DNA from: Vibrio chagasii
GTDB lineage: Bacteria > Pseudomonadota > Gammaproteobacteria > Enterobacterales > Vibrionaceae
Assembly: GCF_002954585.1 (NCBI RefSeq)
Contig: NZ_MSCI01000001.1
Location: 1,723,553 to 1,787,552, forward strand
Reading direction: 5' to 3'
DNA: 64,000 nt
A program made the position numbers and the translations under genes. The notes below the pieces were generated by a model. That model was not told the origin of the DNA. It was given only the letters and a program-made list of their open reading frames with translations, and made no database searches. This document shows positions 37,206-47,330 of this stretch, piece after piece (within the stretch, counting starts at the first letter, position 1; the number at the start of each line of letters is the position of its first letter).

Positions 37206-37562
37206 TTATACCAGTTTCATCTCTTGGATGATGTCCGAAGCGATTTCTGGCTTGGTACTTGTTGGTTTCTCGTGTAGATCTGCTTTCAATTGTCCCTTAC
37301 GGTTGCTTAGGCCAGTTTCTAGCTTTTTGATAGCTGATGAAATTGCTGGGTACATAACGTCATCTGTCGCTTTTGCTGTTACACGTACACCTTCGTAGTT
37401 GGTGAACACTTCAACCTGATGTTGACCATGTTCTTTGGTAATGATGATGTCGCAGCTGATCAGTGATGGAAAATGGTTAGATATCTTTTCGAATTTACCT
37501 TCGATGTCTTTACGTGAGTCGTCGTTAATTGATACGTGGTGTGTTTGAACGTTTATTTTCAT
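37206..37562 (-). CDS. Ribosome hibernation/stationary-phase factor (HPF/RaiA family)
   Basis: A 118-residue protein with the sigma-54 modulation/S30EA fold: MKINVQTHHVSINDDSRKDIEGKFEKISNHFP, then HQVEVFTNYEGVRVTAKATDDVMYPAISSAIKKLETGLSNRK. Such proteins bind the 30S decoding site and inactivate ribosomes. It lacks the long C-terminal dimerisation domain of long HPF and is not next to rpoN or pheA, so it may be an additional, separately controlled paralogue. Confidence 0.85.
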   Translation of the reverse strand: MKINVQTHHVSINDDSRKDIEGKFEKISNHFPSLISCDIIITKEHGQHQVEVFTNYEGVRVTAKATDDVMYPAISSAIKKLETGLSNRKGQLKADLHEKPTSTKPEIASDIIQEMKLV

Positions 37563-38069
37563 AAATCATACCTTTCCAATGACTGTGTCATTTAAACGTA
37601 GCAAACATCGGATAGATTAACCAATAGAGAAAGTACACATGTGTGATTGACTTCAGTGTTATCAAATAATCTCTACTTACTCCCTTGAAAGTCCGAATAA
37701 CTGATCGCATATTATGTTTCGTGTTTTCGAGACATGTTCAAAAATACTCCATCCTTGATAATTTGCTCTAATTATGAGCGCCAATCTAGTGAATATCTCT
37801 TCATCGTTTTTATAATTCCGAACTTGTCACTTGGCTAACTTCTTTCGTTTTTGATAAATAAGTTACCACTAGACTTTAATTTATAGACACTCAACAGCCC
37901 ACTCCATATTGAAATTTGCTTTAAAGCTCCGACAGATCGGAGTAACGCACTAACTATTTATGAATTCGTCACTCAATATCACAATTACAAATAAGGGGTG
38001 CGGTAGTTTATTGAGGTATCTGTTAGTACGGGATACCATAACATCTTCGTTAAATTTGGATTCGTTACC
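37563..38069. other. Intergenic region with inverted repeats
   Basis: About 500 AT-rich bases between divergent genes. CTCCGA/TCGGAG (about 37925-37940) and GGTATC/GATACC (about 38015-38038) are inverted repeats near the start of the secreted-protein gene and may be regulatory. No gene was recognised. Confidence 0.45.
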
Positions 38070-38654
38070 ATGAAAATGCCTGTTAAATTGGCTGCTGTTG
38101 CAGCTTCACTTTCTTTCGCTTTTAATGCTTTTGCTGCGCCTGTTGAGTTTCAGAAAATTCCAGAGATCATGCAGCAATTTGAAACTGCAGAGCTGTACGT
38201 TAAAAGTTCAGTGACTCTAGGGCGTTTGCCTGCTGAATCTGAAATAGGCACTGATTTCCCTACCTACGTTTCTGACGGAAAGGGTGGTTACAGCTTAGAA
38301 ACCAACAACGTGATGACGGATGATGTAGTTATTGCAAGCATGCCGAAGGCGATTGTTGACGATGTTTTCAACCAATGGTTGGTACCAAAAGAGACGTGGA
38401 TCAGTAGCTATGGTTCACTGCCAACGTCGACCACTGAGTTCAAGCCTTTTAAGCGAATTAAAACCATCAAAGCCATTAAGATTGATGCTGAAATGCTTGA
38501 GCTAATGGGCAGCGAAGATGGCAAAACAGCCGTGATTAAAGTGAGTTGGGATGAAAAAGGGATGAAGGTTTATAAGGACGGTTACTTAGCGGATTATGAG
38601 TACGGTATTGCCCCTCATGAGATGCAAGAGAACTACGAGCTAGCACCTAAGTAG
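38070..38654 (+). CDS. Secreted protein of unknown function
   Basis: A 194-residue protein with a clear signal peptide (MKMPVKLAAVAASLSFAFNAFA, cut near residue 22). The mature part has no cysteines in a recognisable pattern, a LGRLPAESEIGTDFPTYVSDGKGGYSLETN segment and an acidic C-terminus. No family was recognised; periplasmic location is inferred. Preceded by a long intergenic region and followed by its own terminator, so it is probably a single-gene unit. Confidence 0.65.
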   Translation: MKMPVKLAAVAASLSFAFNAFAAPVEFQKIPEIMQQFETAELYVKSSVTLGRLPAESEIGTDFPTYVSDGKGGYSLETNNVMTDDVVIASMPKAIVDDVFNQWLVPKETWISSYGSLPTSTTEFKPFKRIKTIKAIKIDAEMLELMGSEDGKTAVIKVSWDEKGMKVYKDGYLADYEYGIAPHEMQENYELAPK

Positions 38655-38670
38655 TTTTATTCCATTTCCG

Positions 38671-38702
38671 AAAAGCGCTCTGGTTTGCAGGGCGCTTTTT
38701 AT
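38671..38702 (+). terminator. Terminator after the secreted protein gene
   Basis: AAAAGCGC pairs with GCGCTTTT and is followed by TATA. Confidence 0.75.
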
Positions 38703-39063
38703 ATCCCCACCAAAACATGACTTAACTCACACTTTTCTGACATTTTACCGCTCGTTATGCTAGTATGCGCCGCTTGTCTTTGTAATTGATAAAAAACGCA
38801 TTACCCAAACAGAGTTTTCTGTTTATCTGCTTGTAATGACCTCATTCAGTTTGGCCTAACTTGGCTGAACATCTGCATTTTGCTCGGACGCAAAGAGAGT
38901 AGTTCTCGCTACTTCACTATGTACATTTGAGAGCACCATCTATCAAAGGCCTTTTAGAAACAGCTTAGTTAGCGCGAACTACGTTCTGCGTGAAGGGTTT
39001 CGTTTTTCCAAAAATCCCTCTGGCGCCAAGTATTACTTGGTTGCTGACAAGTAAGGAGTCTAT
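38703..39063. other. Long leader region ahead of the YfcC carrier gene
   Basis: No gene seen. CCAAGTA-T-TACTTGG at 39026-39040 is a perfect palindrome with 7-base arms, just before the AAGGAG ribosome site, and could be an operator or a hairpin affecting translation. AGTAG/CTACT near 38900 is a weaker repeat. Confidence 0.45.
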
Positions 39064-40494
39064 ATGACGTCTACGGTATCTACATCCGTACCTACATCTC
39101 CAGCCGGTAATACAGCTTCGACAGAGAAAGAAGTAAACCATCCATTTCTTTCCTTAGTCATCATGGTTATCGTTGCAGCAATCGCAACCTACTTTATCCC
39201 TGCAGGCGAGTTTGAACGAGTGGTTATGAATGGCCGCACGGTGATCGACCCAGACAGCTATACATTATTAGCAAGTAACCCAACAACATTAGCCTCTTTT
39301 TTCGAATCATTTTTTAAAGGCTTCAAATCCGCTTCAGGGGTGATGGGTGTTGTGGTGTTTGTTGGTGGTGCTTTCGGTATCATCAAACACATGGGGCTGC
39401 TAGACGCTTCGGTCGTCGCGCTTACCACTAAGCTTAAAAAACAAGGCTTGTATGTGATCGCGCCAGTGATCATGACGGCGATCTTCTTTAACGTGACCTT
39501 CACCGGTATGCGTGAACTGGATGTTATTTTCATCTCGTTGATGATCCCGATCTGTATCAAGCTTGGATACGATGCGATCACAGCGTTAGGCGTTGTTCTG
39601 TTAGCAAGTTGTGCAGGTTTTGCTGCGGCGTTGGCGAACCCATTCTTCACGGGTATTGCACATACTATCGCTGAACTGCCTTTGTATTCAGGCATGTGGT
39701 ATCGCTTTATTGTCGGTATGTTTATGCTTTTGACTGGCGCTTGGTATGTGTTGAATTACGCAAGAAAAGTAAAACAAGATCCAACCAAAGGCTTGTTGCA
39801 TGGCACAGGTTACCATTACGAATCGAACGTTGAAGCGAAGACTCTAACTTTGCGTGAGAAGCTAGCGGGTATCGCGTTCTTGGGCGTATTCGCGTATATG
39901 ATCTTCGGTACCCTGACTATGGGCTTTGGCTTTACTGAGATCGCAGGTGCGTTTGTGGCAATGGCGATCATTCCGGGCTTAGTGGCAGGGCTGTCTCCAA
40001 ACAAGATTTGTGAATATTGGACCAAAGGTGTCAGCGATGTATTGGTCGCTGTTCTGATCATCTTCTTTGCGCGTTCGGTGTTGACCATTATGGAAGATGC
40101 GAAAATTGTCGACTCGATCATCTACTATCTTGCGCAGATCATTTCAGGCAGCTCTAAGCTTGTTGCTGCGGCGGGTATCTACTTCTCACAAGCGGCGATT
40201 AACCTGTTTATCCCGTCGGGCAGTGGTCAAGCAGTGATCACCATGCCAATTATCATTCCATTGGCAGATATTGGCGAAGTGACTCGTCAAGTTGCGGCGT
40301 TGGCATCGCAATTGGGTGACGGTATCTCGAATTACATTTATCCAACCAACGGTGGCTTGCTGGCGGTACTAGCGATTGCCAAAGTACCTTATGGCAAGTG
40401 GGTACGTTTCTTCTTACCACTATTCTTGTTCTGGTCGGTAGGCGCTCTGATTTCAGTCGTGGTTGCTCAAATGATTGAGTTAGGTCCATTCTAA
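39064..40494 (+). CDS. YfcC/DcuC-like basic amino acid or dicarboxylate carrier
   Basis: A 476-residue membrane protein with about 12 helices of the YfcC/C4-dicarboxylate anaerobic carrier-like family. Landmarks are HPFLSLVIMVIVAAIATYFIPAGEFER, the re-entrant ANPFFTGIAHTIAELPLYSG and INLFIPSGSGQAVITMPIIIPLADI. The PSGSGQA motif is typical of the family. Substrates of YfcC proteins are poorly defined. A soluble Ser/Thr-rich N-terminus of about 25 residues precedes the first helix. Confidence 0.8.
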   Translation: MTSTVSTSVPTSPAGNTASTEKEVNHPFLSLVIMVIVAAIATYFIPAGEFERVVMNGRTVIDPDSYTLLASNPTTLASFFESFFKGFKSASGVMGVVVFVGGAFGIIKHMGLLDASVVALTTKLKKQGLYVIAPVIMTAIFFNVTFTGMRELDVIFISLMIPICIKLGYDAITALGVVLLASCAGFAAALANPFFTGIAHTIAELPLYSGMWYRFIVGMFMLLTGAWYVLNYARKVKQDPTKGLLHGTGYHYESNVEAKTLTLREKLAGIAFLGVFAYMIFGTLTMGFGFTEIAGAFVAMAIIPGLVAGLSPNKICEYWTKGVSDVLVAVLIIFFARSVLTIMEDAKIVDSIIYYLAQIISGSSKLVAAAGIYFSQAAINLFIPSGSGQAVITMPIIIPLADIGEVTRQVAALASQLGDGISNYIYPTNGGLLAVLAIAKVPYGKWVRFFLPLFLFWSVGALISVVVAQMIELGPF

Positions 40495-40545
40495 GGCTCG
40501 TGCTTTAGTCGGATAGCTTTGCTTGAAACAATCCAATAACTATAC

Positions 40546-40569
40546 AGGCAGCGAATTCGCTGCCTTTAT
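40546..40569. terminator. Palindromic terminator between yfcC-like gene and glgC
   Basis: AGGCAGCGAATTCGCTGCCT is a perfect 20-base palindrome followed by TTATAG on the plus side; the two flanking genes converge here. Confidence 0.7.
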
Positions 40570-40600
40570 AGTTTGAGGTGAAGCTACCTGAGGTAGAGTA

Positions 40601-41821
40601 TTACTCTTCAAACTGATAAGAGGAGGGTACGACGATGACACCTTGTTTCGAAATGTGGAAACGCTTGGCGTCTGCAAGGCTATCAAGACCAATTTGGGTT
40701 CCATCTGGTACTTTCACGTTCTTATCTATGATGCAGTTTTGAATGTGGCAGTTTCGTCCAATCTCAACATCTTCAAACAAGATACTATCAATCACGATTG
40801 CCGCGTTGCTCACTTTTACCTTCGGGAAGAAGATAGAGTTTTGCGCAGAGCCTCCCTCTATCACTACACCATTAGCAATCATCGAGTTGATGAATATCCC
40901 TTGATTTCCCTCTACCGAAGCAATGGTGCGTGCTGGTGGTAGTTGCGGTTCATAGGTACGAATTGCCCAATCCGGCTGATACAAATCGATTGGCGAAGTT
41001 GGCTTTAGCAAATCCATGTTCGATTGGTAATAAGAGTCGATGGTACCCACGTCTCTCCAATAGGCATCCTGGGTTACGCGTCCCTCTTCGTCGCCAAATT
41101 TATAGGCGTAAACACTGTTATTCTCGACTAGCTTAGGAATGATGTCTTTACCAAAATCATGGCTTGAATGTGGGTCTTCTGCGTCTGCTAATAATGCTTG
41201 TGTCAGTACTTCTTTGTCGAAGATGTAAATCCCCATAGAAGCCATACTTCGCGTTGGTCTACCGGGTACGCTCGCGGGGTAACGCGGTTTTTCGGTAAAG
41301 TTATTAATCTGATGAGACTCGTCGATCTCCATCACACCAAACTCTTTGGCTTCATCTATCGACACCTCCATGCAGGCTACCGTTAAGTCAGCTTCATTCT
41401 GCTTATGTTGCTTGAGCATTGGAGCGTAATCCATCCGGTAGATATGATCGCCCGATAACACCACCACATGCTTGGCTTCACTGCGTGACAGTAAATATAA
41501 GTTTTGATAAATCGCATCGGCTGTACCGCTATACCAGCTGTCACCTGTACGCATTTGCGGGGGAACATTAGTGATGTATTCGCCGAGCTCGGGGTTAAGC
41601 ACCGACCAACCATCACGTAAGTGTTTTTGCAAAGAGTGAGACTTGTACTGAGTCAGCACCAGTATTTGGCGAAGCCCGGAGTGCAGGCAGTTCGCGAGTG
41701 TGAAATCGATGATTCGATATTTGCCACCAAAAGGCACCGCAGGCTTTGCACGGTTATCAGTGAGAGGAGAAAGCCGAGAGCCAACACCGCCGGCCAGAAC
41801 GATTGTTAGAGTGTCTTGCAT
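40601..41821 (-). CDS. glgC: Glucose-1-phosphate adenylyltransferase
   Basis: A 406-residue ADP-glucose pyrophosphorylase. It catalyses the committed step of glycogen synthesis from ATP and glucose-1-phosphate. Visible motifs are VLAGGVGSRLSPLTDNRAKPAVPFGGKYRIIDF at the N-terminus (nucleotide site), VVVLSGDHIYRMDY, the EKP region and a C-terminal beta-helix. ATG at 41821 (MQDTLTIVLAGG) is chosen over an upstream start that adds unrelated residues. No glgA or glgB is adjacent. Confidence 0.93.
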   Translation of the reverse strand: MQDTLTIVLAGGVGSRLSPLTDNRAKPAVPFGGKYRIIDFTLANCLHSGLRQILVLTQYKSHSLQKHLRDGWSVLNPELGEYITNVPPQMRTGDSWYSGTADAIYQNLYLLSRSEAKHVVVLSGDHIYRMDYAPMLKQHKQNEADLTVACMEVSIDEAKEFGVMEIDESHQINNFTEKPRYPASVPGRPTRSMASMGIYIFDKEVLTQALLADAEDPHSSHDFGKDIIPKLVENNSVYAYKFGDEEGRVTQDAYWRDVGTIDSYYQSNMDLLKPTSPIDLYQPDWAIRTYEPQLPPARTIASVEGNQGIFINSMIANGVVIEGGSAQNSIFFPKVKVSNAAIVIDSILFEDVEIGRNCHIQNCIIDKNVKVPDGTQIGLDSLADAKRFHISKQGVIVVPSSYQFEE

Positions 41822-42220
41822 AGTCAGAACCTCAATATATTTTTGATTATGTTTAAGGTCCTGCAAGCACTAAGCCAAATGTAACCCATTGAATATTAAA
41901 AGAGGGGATAAAGATTTCTATCCCGTTGCACCACATTGATGCATTTAGAATCTTAACTTGCTCTATTTTGATTCAGACTGGTTAGAACAAGTCTATGAGG
42001 TTGGATTAAACAAAATGACGCACGGGAAAGTTGCATTACAAAACTGTCAATAAAATGAAGGAATAAAGTGATCGGCTCGATATAAATTTACATAAATGGT
42101 CACAACTTTTCACAAATTGATTTCCATCAATAAAGTAGGGTTATTCTGTGATAACTTGCACGCAAAATAAGAAATGATTACTCATTCACCAATAAAATGA
42201 AGCCCTCAAAGGAAATAATA
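41822..42220. other. Intergenic region between divergent glgC and ompW
   Basis: About 400 AT-rich bases. GGGATA/TATCCC at 41905-41924 is a short inverted repeat. Promoters for both genes are expected. No gene was seen. Confidence 0.45.
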
Positions 42221-42862
42221 ATGAAAAAAACAGTATGTGGTATTGCGGTTATTGCGGCTCTTATGTCAACGAATGTTCTTGCTCATAAAGAAGGTGATTT
42301 CATCATCCGTGCAGGTGCAGCAACAGTATCTCCAAACGACAGTAGCGACGCTGTACTTAATAACCCTGACCTAGAATTCTCAGTTGATTCTGATACTCAG
42401 CTTGGTCTGACTTTCGGTTATATGTTCACTGACAACATCAGCTTTGAAGTGTTAGCAGCAAGCCCATTTTCTCACAGCATTTCTGTTAACGGTTTAGGTA
42501 AAATTGCTGATACTAAACACCTTCCACCAACATTCATGGTGCAATACTACTTCGGTGAAGCGAACAGTGACTTCCGTCCATACGTAGGTGCTGGCCTTAA
42601 CTACACCGTATTCTTTGATGAAGGTTTGAATGCTAACGGCAAAAACGCTGGTCTAACAGATGTGTCTTTAGATGACTCTTGGGGTCTAGCGGCAAACATT
42701 GGTATGGATTACATGATCAATGAAGATTGGTTCCTAAATGCATCGGTTTGGTACGCAGATATTGGAACAACGGCAACATACAAGACTGCGACAGATACAT
42801 TTAAAACAGACGTTGATATAGACCCATGGGTATTCATGATCGGTGGTGGTTACAACTTCTAA
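42221..42862 (+). CDS. ompW: Outer-membrane protein OmpW
   Basis: A 213-residue eight-strand barrel with a signal peptide ending NVLA (about residue 20). OmpW landmarks are HKEGDFIIRAGAATVSPND at the mature N-terminus, LGLTFGYMFTDNISFEVLAASPFSH, KHLPPTFMVQYYF, YVGAGLNYT and the terminal strand ending GGGYNF. ATG at 42221 follows AAAGGA. OmpW forms a small hydrophobic channel and is often controlled by salt, iron or oxygen status. Confidence 0.93.
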   Translation: MKKTVCGIAVIAALMSTNVLAHKEGDFIIRAGAATVSPNDSSDAVLNNPDLEFSVDSDTQLGLTFGYMFTDNISFEVLAASPFSHSISVNGLGKIADTKHLPPTFMVQYYFGEANSDFRPYVGAGLNYTVFFDEGLNANGKNAGLTDVSLDDSWGLAANIGMDYMINEDWFLNASVWYADIGTTATYKTATDTFKTDVDIDPWVFMIGGGYNF

Positions 42863-42880
42863 CCTATGATTCCGTTTACT

Positions 42881-42918
42881 AAGGCGCTCAAGCACCAGCC
42901 AGCTTGTGCGCCTTTTTT
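42881..42918 (+). terminator. Terminator of ompW
   Basis: AAGGCGC pairs with GCGCCTT, with inner CAAGC/GCTTG, followed by a run of T. Confidence 0.88.
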
Positions 42919-43057
42919 TATTGTTAATGAATTAGTCACTGTAACGCTTTGTTGTTATGGGTAAAGTAGAGCTATTGTCGTCATCTATTATTAACAAAAC
43001 AGAAAGATAGCTGTCATAACCACCTCATAAAATCGCGATTCAAATTATGGAGGATAT

Positions 43058-44869
43058 ATGAATCGCAAAATCAATAAGCTGACTTTATTACTGCCTATCG
43101 CAGTGAGTTCTGCTCTTGCTGGATGTTCTCAGTCAACATCATCTACGGCTAGTACACTCTCTCAAACCTCACTTGATGCTTTGAGCCTCCAATGCCAATC
43201 CAGCCAACAGCCAATTGCAAGCGATGCTGAGGTTACCGGGCTTACTTTGGTTGGAAGTTCCATTGCCGACGCTCCTTTCGCAACTTCTGCAGCAGAAATT
43301 GTCAGCTACGATTCATGTACCGATAAATTGTATGTCGTAAATGCTCAAGCAAAGAAAGTAGACTTATTATCGATGAATGCCGATAGCTCGCCAAACTCAG
43401 AAGGCTCTATTGATCTTCAATCTGCAGCTTTAGCTTCTGGTATCAATATCGGGGCGGCAAATAGCGTCTCGACACATCAAGGATTAGTTGCTGTCGCGAT
43501 TGAAAACGCCGACAAACAACAAAATGGTATTATTGCTCTGTATCGCTCAGATACTTTAGAACTAATTACCACCTACACGACGGGCGCACTGCCAGACATG
43601 GTGAGCTTTTCTAAAGACGGTCGTTATATCGCTTCAGCAAATGAAGGTGAGCCGAACTCGGATTACACCATTGACCCTGAAGGCTCGGTGACATTGGTGG
43701 ATTTAGCGAATGGCACTATGCAAGCGAAGGTCACTCAGATTGATTTCAAGGCATTTAATCAAGGTCAGCCTCGTCACAAAGAACTCACCGACAAGGTTCG
43801 AATTTCAGCGCCGAATGCGACCGTTGCTCAAGACTTAGAGCCTGAATATCTAACGTTTGCTGATAACGGTAAACTCTACGTTGCCCTGCAAGAGAACAAT
43901 GCACTAGCAGCGATTGATGTCGCAACTGCAGAGGTGGATGCGATCCTTGGTTTAGGCGGTAAACCTTGGGATAGCGCGCAATTGGATGCGTCGAATAAAG
44001 ACAAAAATATTGGCAACCTACAAAGCTACGCGATGTTAGAAGGGCTCTACATGCCAGACAGCATCACTAGCTATAGTGTCGATGGCAATACCTACATCGT
44101 GACGGCGAATGAAGGTGATGGCCGCGAGTATGGCATCAAGACGACGCAAAAATTATGTGATGATAAGGGTTTCGAGTGGGATGGTGATGATTATCAAGGC
44201 ACCGAAAACTACACCACAGAGAAAGACTTTTGTATCGCTTATGTTGATGAAGTACGTGGCAAAAAGTTAGATGTTGACGCTAACCACCCATTGGCAGGTG
44301 CATTGAAAGACAATAAGCAACTGGCTCGCTTTAAGGTGATCAAGCCACAAGGCACGCTTGCTGCTGACCAAAAGGTTCTAGCGTTTGGTAGCCGCTCTTT
44401 CTCGATCTGGAATGACTCAGGCGAATTAGTGTTTGATAGTGGTGATGACTTTGCTCGAATCGTTCTTGAGCAAGATCCTGCAAATTTCAACAGCACCAAT
44501 GATAACAATCAGAGTGGTGACGATCGCAGCGATGATAAAGGGGTGGAACCTGAAGCTATCGAAGTGGCTGAGATTAACGGTAAGCACTATGCCTTTATCG
44601 GCCTTGAACGCCAAGGTGGCATCATGGTTTACGATGTAACGCAGCCTAAGAACGCAAGCTTCATCAGCTATCTCAATAATCGTGATTTTACTCAGCCAGT
44701 GTGCACTAAGGTTGATGAAGACGGCGATTGTGGTAACGATACTTACAACTCGAAAGCCGGTGACTTAGGTCCAGAATCAATCAAGTATTTCACTCGTTCT
44801 GGTAACCACTTTATTGCGGTTGGCAATGAAGTAAGCGGCAGTACATCAGTTTATCGCGTTGAGTTCTAA
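43058..44869 (+). CDS. Choice-of-anchor-I type beta-propeller lipoprotein
   Basis: A 603-residue exported lipoprotein (SSALAGC lipobox, Cys about 23). The mature protein has repeats typical of the choice-of-anchor I/LVIVD-like propeller family: YIASANEGEPNSDY, EYLTFADNGKLYVALQENNALAAIDV, TYIVTANEGDGREYG and DKGVEPEAIEVAEINGKHYAFIGLERQGGIMVYDV. Related proteins are secreted or cell-surface and some carry phosphatase-like annotations, but no catalytic site could be assigned. Single-gene unit. Confidence 0.75.
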   Translation: MNRKINKLTLLLPIAVSSALAGCSQSTSSTASTLSQTSLDALSLQCQSSQQPIASDAEVTGLTLVGSSIADAPFATSAAEIVSYDSCTDKLYVVNAQAKKVDLLSMNADSSPNSEGSIDLQSAALASGINIGAANSVSTHQGLVAVAIENADKQQNGIIALYRSDTLELITTYTTGALPDMVSFSKDGRYIASANEGEPNSDYTIDPEGSVTLVDLANGTMQAKVTQIDFKAFNQGQPRHKELTDKVRISAPNATVAQDLEPEYLTFADNGKLYVALQENNALAAIDVATAEVDAILGLGGKPWDSAQLDASNKDKNIGNLQSYAMLEGLYMPDSITSYSVDGNTYIVTANEGDGREYGIKTTQKLCDDKGFEWDGDDYQGTENYTTEKDFCIAYVDEVRGKKLDVDANHPLAGALKDNKQLARFKVIKPQGTLAADQKVLAFGSRSFSIWNDSGELVFDSGDDFARIVLEQDPANFNSTNDNNQSGDDRSDDKGVEPEAIEVAEINGKHYAFIGLERQGGIMVYDVTQPKNASFISYLNNRDFTQPVCTKVDEDGDCGNDTYNSKAGDLGPESIKYFTRSGNHFIAVGNEVSGSTSVYRVEF

Positions 44870-44905
44870 CCTCGCTTATTGCTAGCAATTAGATTGAATC
44901 AAAAC

Positions 44906-44942
44906 AAAAGCGCCACTACTGGGTAAGTAGTGGCGCTTTTAG
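44906..44942. terminator. Strong terminator shared by converging genes
   Basis: AAAAGCGCCACTACT pairs perfectly with AGTAGTGGCGCTTTT around a five-base loop. Confidence 0.9.
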
Positions 44943-44986
44943 TTTATGGCTTATTTTACCGCTGACTCATTAGCGATAGATAAGTC

Positions 44987-45706
44987 CTATGGCTCTTGCT
45001 TAGTTGGTGCTAGAGCGATTTCACGGATACATACGTTTTGTGGTTGCTGGTAAGCGAATGATACTGCGCGAGCAATGTCGTCAGCTGCTAGTACGCCACC
45101 CATTTGCTCTTTCCACTCACCGTATCCATCTTTAATTTCTTGAGATGTTGTGTGAGATAGAAGTTCAGTTTCTACCGCACCTGGTGCAATCGTTGTTACA
45201 CGAACGTTTGCAGCAGCGACTTCTTCACGTACGTTTTCAGAGATAGCGTGTACCGCGAACTTAGTACCACAGTAAGCTGCGTGGTTAGGGAATGTTTTCT
45301 TACCTGCAATTGAGCTGATGTTGATGATTGTGCCGCTGTTACGCTCTTTCATTGGCGCTAGAACAGCTTGCATGCCGTTTAGAAGACCGATTACGTTCAC
45401 ATCGAACATACGTTTCCACTCAGATGCGTCTTGCGTATCAATTTGGCCTAGAAGCATTGCGCCAGCGTTGTTGATTAGCGCATCAACAGGGCCGAATTTC
45501 TCTTCACCTTGTGCAATCGCAGCTTCGAATGATGCTTGGTCAGTCACATCTACTTTTACTGCTAGAGAGTTTGGTAGGTTTAGCGCTTCAAGGCGATCAA
45601 TACGACGAGCTAGAAGTAGCAGAGGGTGACCTTCATCGCTAAGACGACGAGCGATTGCTTCACCAATACCAGAGCTTGCACCTGTAATTACGATTAGTTT
45701 TTTCAT
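44987..45706 (-). CDS. Short-chain dehydrogenase/reductase (YdfG-like)
   Basis: A 239-residue classical SDR. The cofactor motif is TGASSGIG at 8-15, with NNAG near 80, the catalytic serine in NISSIAG and YCGTK as the Tyr/Lys pair. Basic residues after the second strand (ARRIDR) suggest NADP preference. Related enzymes reduce hydroxy acids or aldehydes. It is divergent from a LysR gene at 45932, its likely regulator. Confidence 0.85.
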   Translation of the reverse strand: MKKLIVITGASSGIGEAIARRLSDEGHPLLLLARRIDRLEALNLPNSLAVKVDVTDQASFEAAIAQGEEKFGPVDALINNAGAMLLGQIDTQDASEWKRMFDVNVIGLLNGMQAVLAPMKERNSGTIINISSIAGKKTFPNHAAYCGTKFAVHAISENVREEVAAANVRVTTIAPGAVETELLSHTTSQEIKDGYGEWKEQMGGVLAADDIARAVSFAYQQPQNVCIREIALAPTKQEP

Positions 45707-45931
45707 TTTATTTCCTCTGTACTTTTATTGCGTCGGTTGGCTACGACGTATTGTTTAAGTGCATTCGAATCAAGTGCTTGTTGCCTTGCTTCGTTGCGAT
45801 GGAGGTATATTAAGGAAAATAGCATTGTTGATATATAGCGCTTCACTTGAAACACTGTTGCTGTGGTGCAACAATAAGGATGTTCACCTTATTGCTTCAT
45901 CTCTTTTAATTTCACAAGTAAGTTGGCGACC

Positions 45932-46837
45932 ATGCTCAATCAAATTAACCTGTCTGATATTCGTTCCTTCGTGCTTATTGCTCGCTTGGGCAACTTTACT
46001 AAAGCCGCTGAGGAGCTTGATGTGTCACGCTCCCACGTGTCACGCCAAGTGAGTAGCCTAGAAAAGCAGATGGGTGTGACATTGTTTATTCGCACCACTC
46101 GAACTCTGAGGTTGACCCATGCAGGGCAAGATCTGTACATGAGATGCGAACAAGCTCTAGAGAATATAGACCAAGCCTTGATTGCTGCTGTCGACGATGT
46201 CGAAGAAGTACGCGGTGACATCAAAGTCAACTGTGTCGGTGGGTATTTGGGGGAGGTGATCATTGCGGATCTGGTCAATGAGTTTATGCAGCTCTACCCT
46301 GATATCAGCATAAGCTTAGATTTCAGTAGTAACCGAGTCGACTTGATTGAAGACGCTTTCGATCTCGCATTTCGTATGGGGAGCCTTGAAGACGCAGGCT
46401 TTATTGCAAGGAAGTTATTGGATATAGAGATGGGAACGCTCGCGAGCCCTGAGTACTTTGTTCGTAAAGGAAAGCCTAATCACCCTAAAGAGTTGATCCA
46501 TCATGACTGCTTAACCGGTTCGGTGCGTAAATGGAGTTTTCAAGCGCTCGATGACACTAAGAAAACGCTCGATGTACATGTGACAGGAAGGTTGCAATGC
46601 AAAAATGGTCGAGTGCTAGTACAAGGTGCTAAGTCGGGTAACGGGATTATTCGCGTACCTACTATCTATTGCTTACAAGATCTGATTGATGGGCAATTAG
46701 TGCAAGTGTTTGATGATTGGGTGGTGCCTAAAGTGGACTTTTCAGCGATCTACCATCGAGACCGCTATCAACCAAGACGTATTAGAACCTTTATTGATTT
46801 TGTGAAAAGTCGTTTTGAACAAATGCCAGTGAGCTAG
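45932..46837 (+). CDS. LysR-family transcriptional regulator
   Basis: A 301-residue LysR protein (LSDIRSFVLIARLGNFTKAAEELDVSRSHVSRQVSSLEKQMGVTLFIRTTRTLRLT). The ATG at 45932 is chosen over a TTG nine bases earlier. The effector lobe keeps the FDLAFRMGSLEDAGFIARKL pattern. The divergent SDR, 225 bases away, is the probable target. Confidence 0.83.
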   Translation: MLNQINLSDIRSFVLIARLGNFTKAAEELDVSRSHVSRQVSSLEKQMGVTLFIRTTRTLRLTHAGQDLYMRCEQALENIDQALIAAVDDVEEVRGDIKVNCVGGYLGEVIIADLVNEFMQLYPDISISLDFSSNRVDLIEDAFDLAFRMGSLEDAGFIARKLLDIEMGTLASPEYFVRKGKPNHPKELIHHDCLTGSVRKWSFQALDDTKKTLDVHVTGRLQCKNGRVLVQGAKSGNGIIRVPTIYCLQDLIDGQLVQVFDDWVVPKVDFSAIYHRDRYQPRRIRTFIDFVKSRFEQMPVS

Positions 46838-46886
46838 GTATGTTAGCTGTCTTCCGTCTTTTGACAATAGTTAGGCTGGCTTGGAC

Positions 46887-47225
46887 TTACATTTCGTCGA
46901 TTTCGTTTTGTAGGCTTTCTAGCTGATCTAGAATCAGTAGGAATTTCTCACCAAAAGGCGTTACCTGATACTCCACTCTTGGTGGCAGTTCGTTGAACAT
47001 TTGCTTATCTAGAATCCCGAACTCTACATTTCGCTTTAAACATTCATTCAAGACCTTGGTCGATAACCCTTCGACCGAGCGTACCATTTCACCTGGACGA
47101 TTGATGCCATTTGCCAGTAATTGGTAAACCGTGAGCGACCATTTACAACCGTAGATGGTCTCTACCATGCGAGCTGAGCGCTCTGGTGCTGATTTTCTTG
47201 AAAAAAAGTTTTCCTGATTTTTCAT
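46887..47225 (-). CDS. HxlR-family transcriptional regulator
   Basis: A 112-residue winged-helix regulator: [47 protein letters not shown], then [20 protein letters not shown]. HxlR proteins often sense reactive electrophiles and control adjacent oxidoreductases. It is divergent from an SDR gene whose start is 105 bases away. Confidence 0.87.
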   Translation of the reverse strand: MKNQENFFSRKSAPERSARMVETIYGCKWSLTVYQLLANGINRPGEMVRSVEGLSTKVLNECLKRNVEFGILDKQMFNELPPRVEYQVTPFGEKFLLILDQLESLQNEIDEM

Positions 47226-47330
47226 AAAGATGTACCAATAAGTACCTACCTAACCGATTTGTACTTACTATTCATAGTGTTAGTTCAAAGCCTAAGATTA
47301 CCACGTTCACATGACTTAGGAGATAACAAA

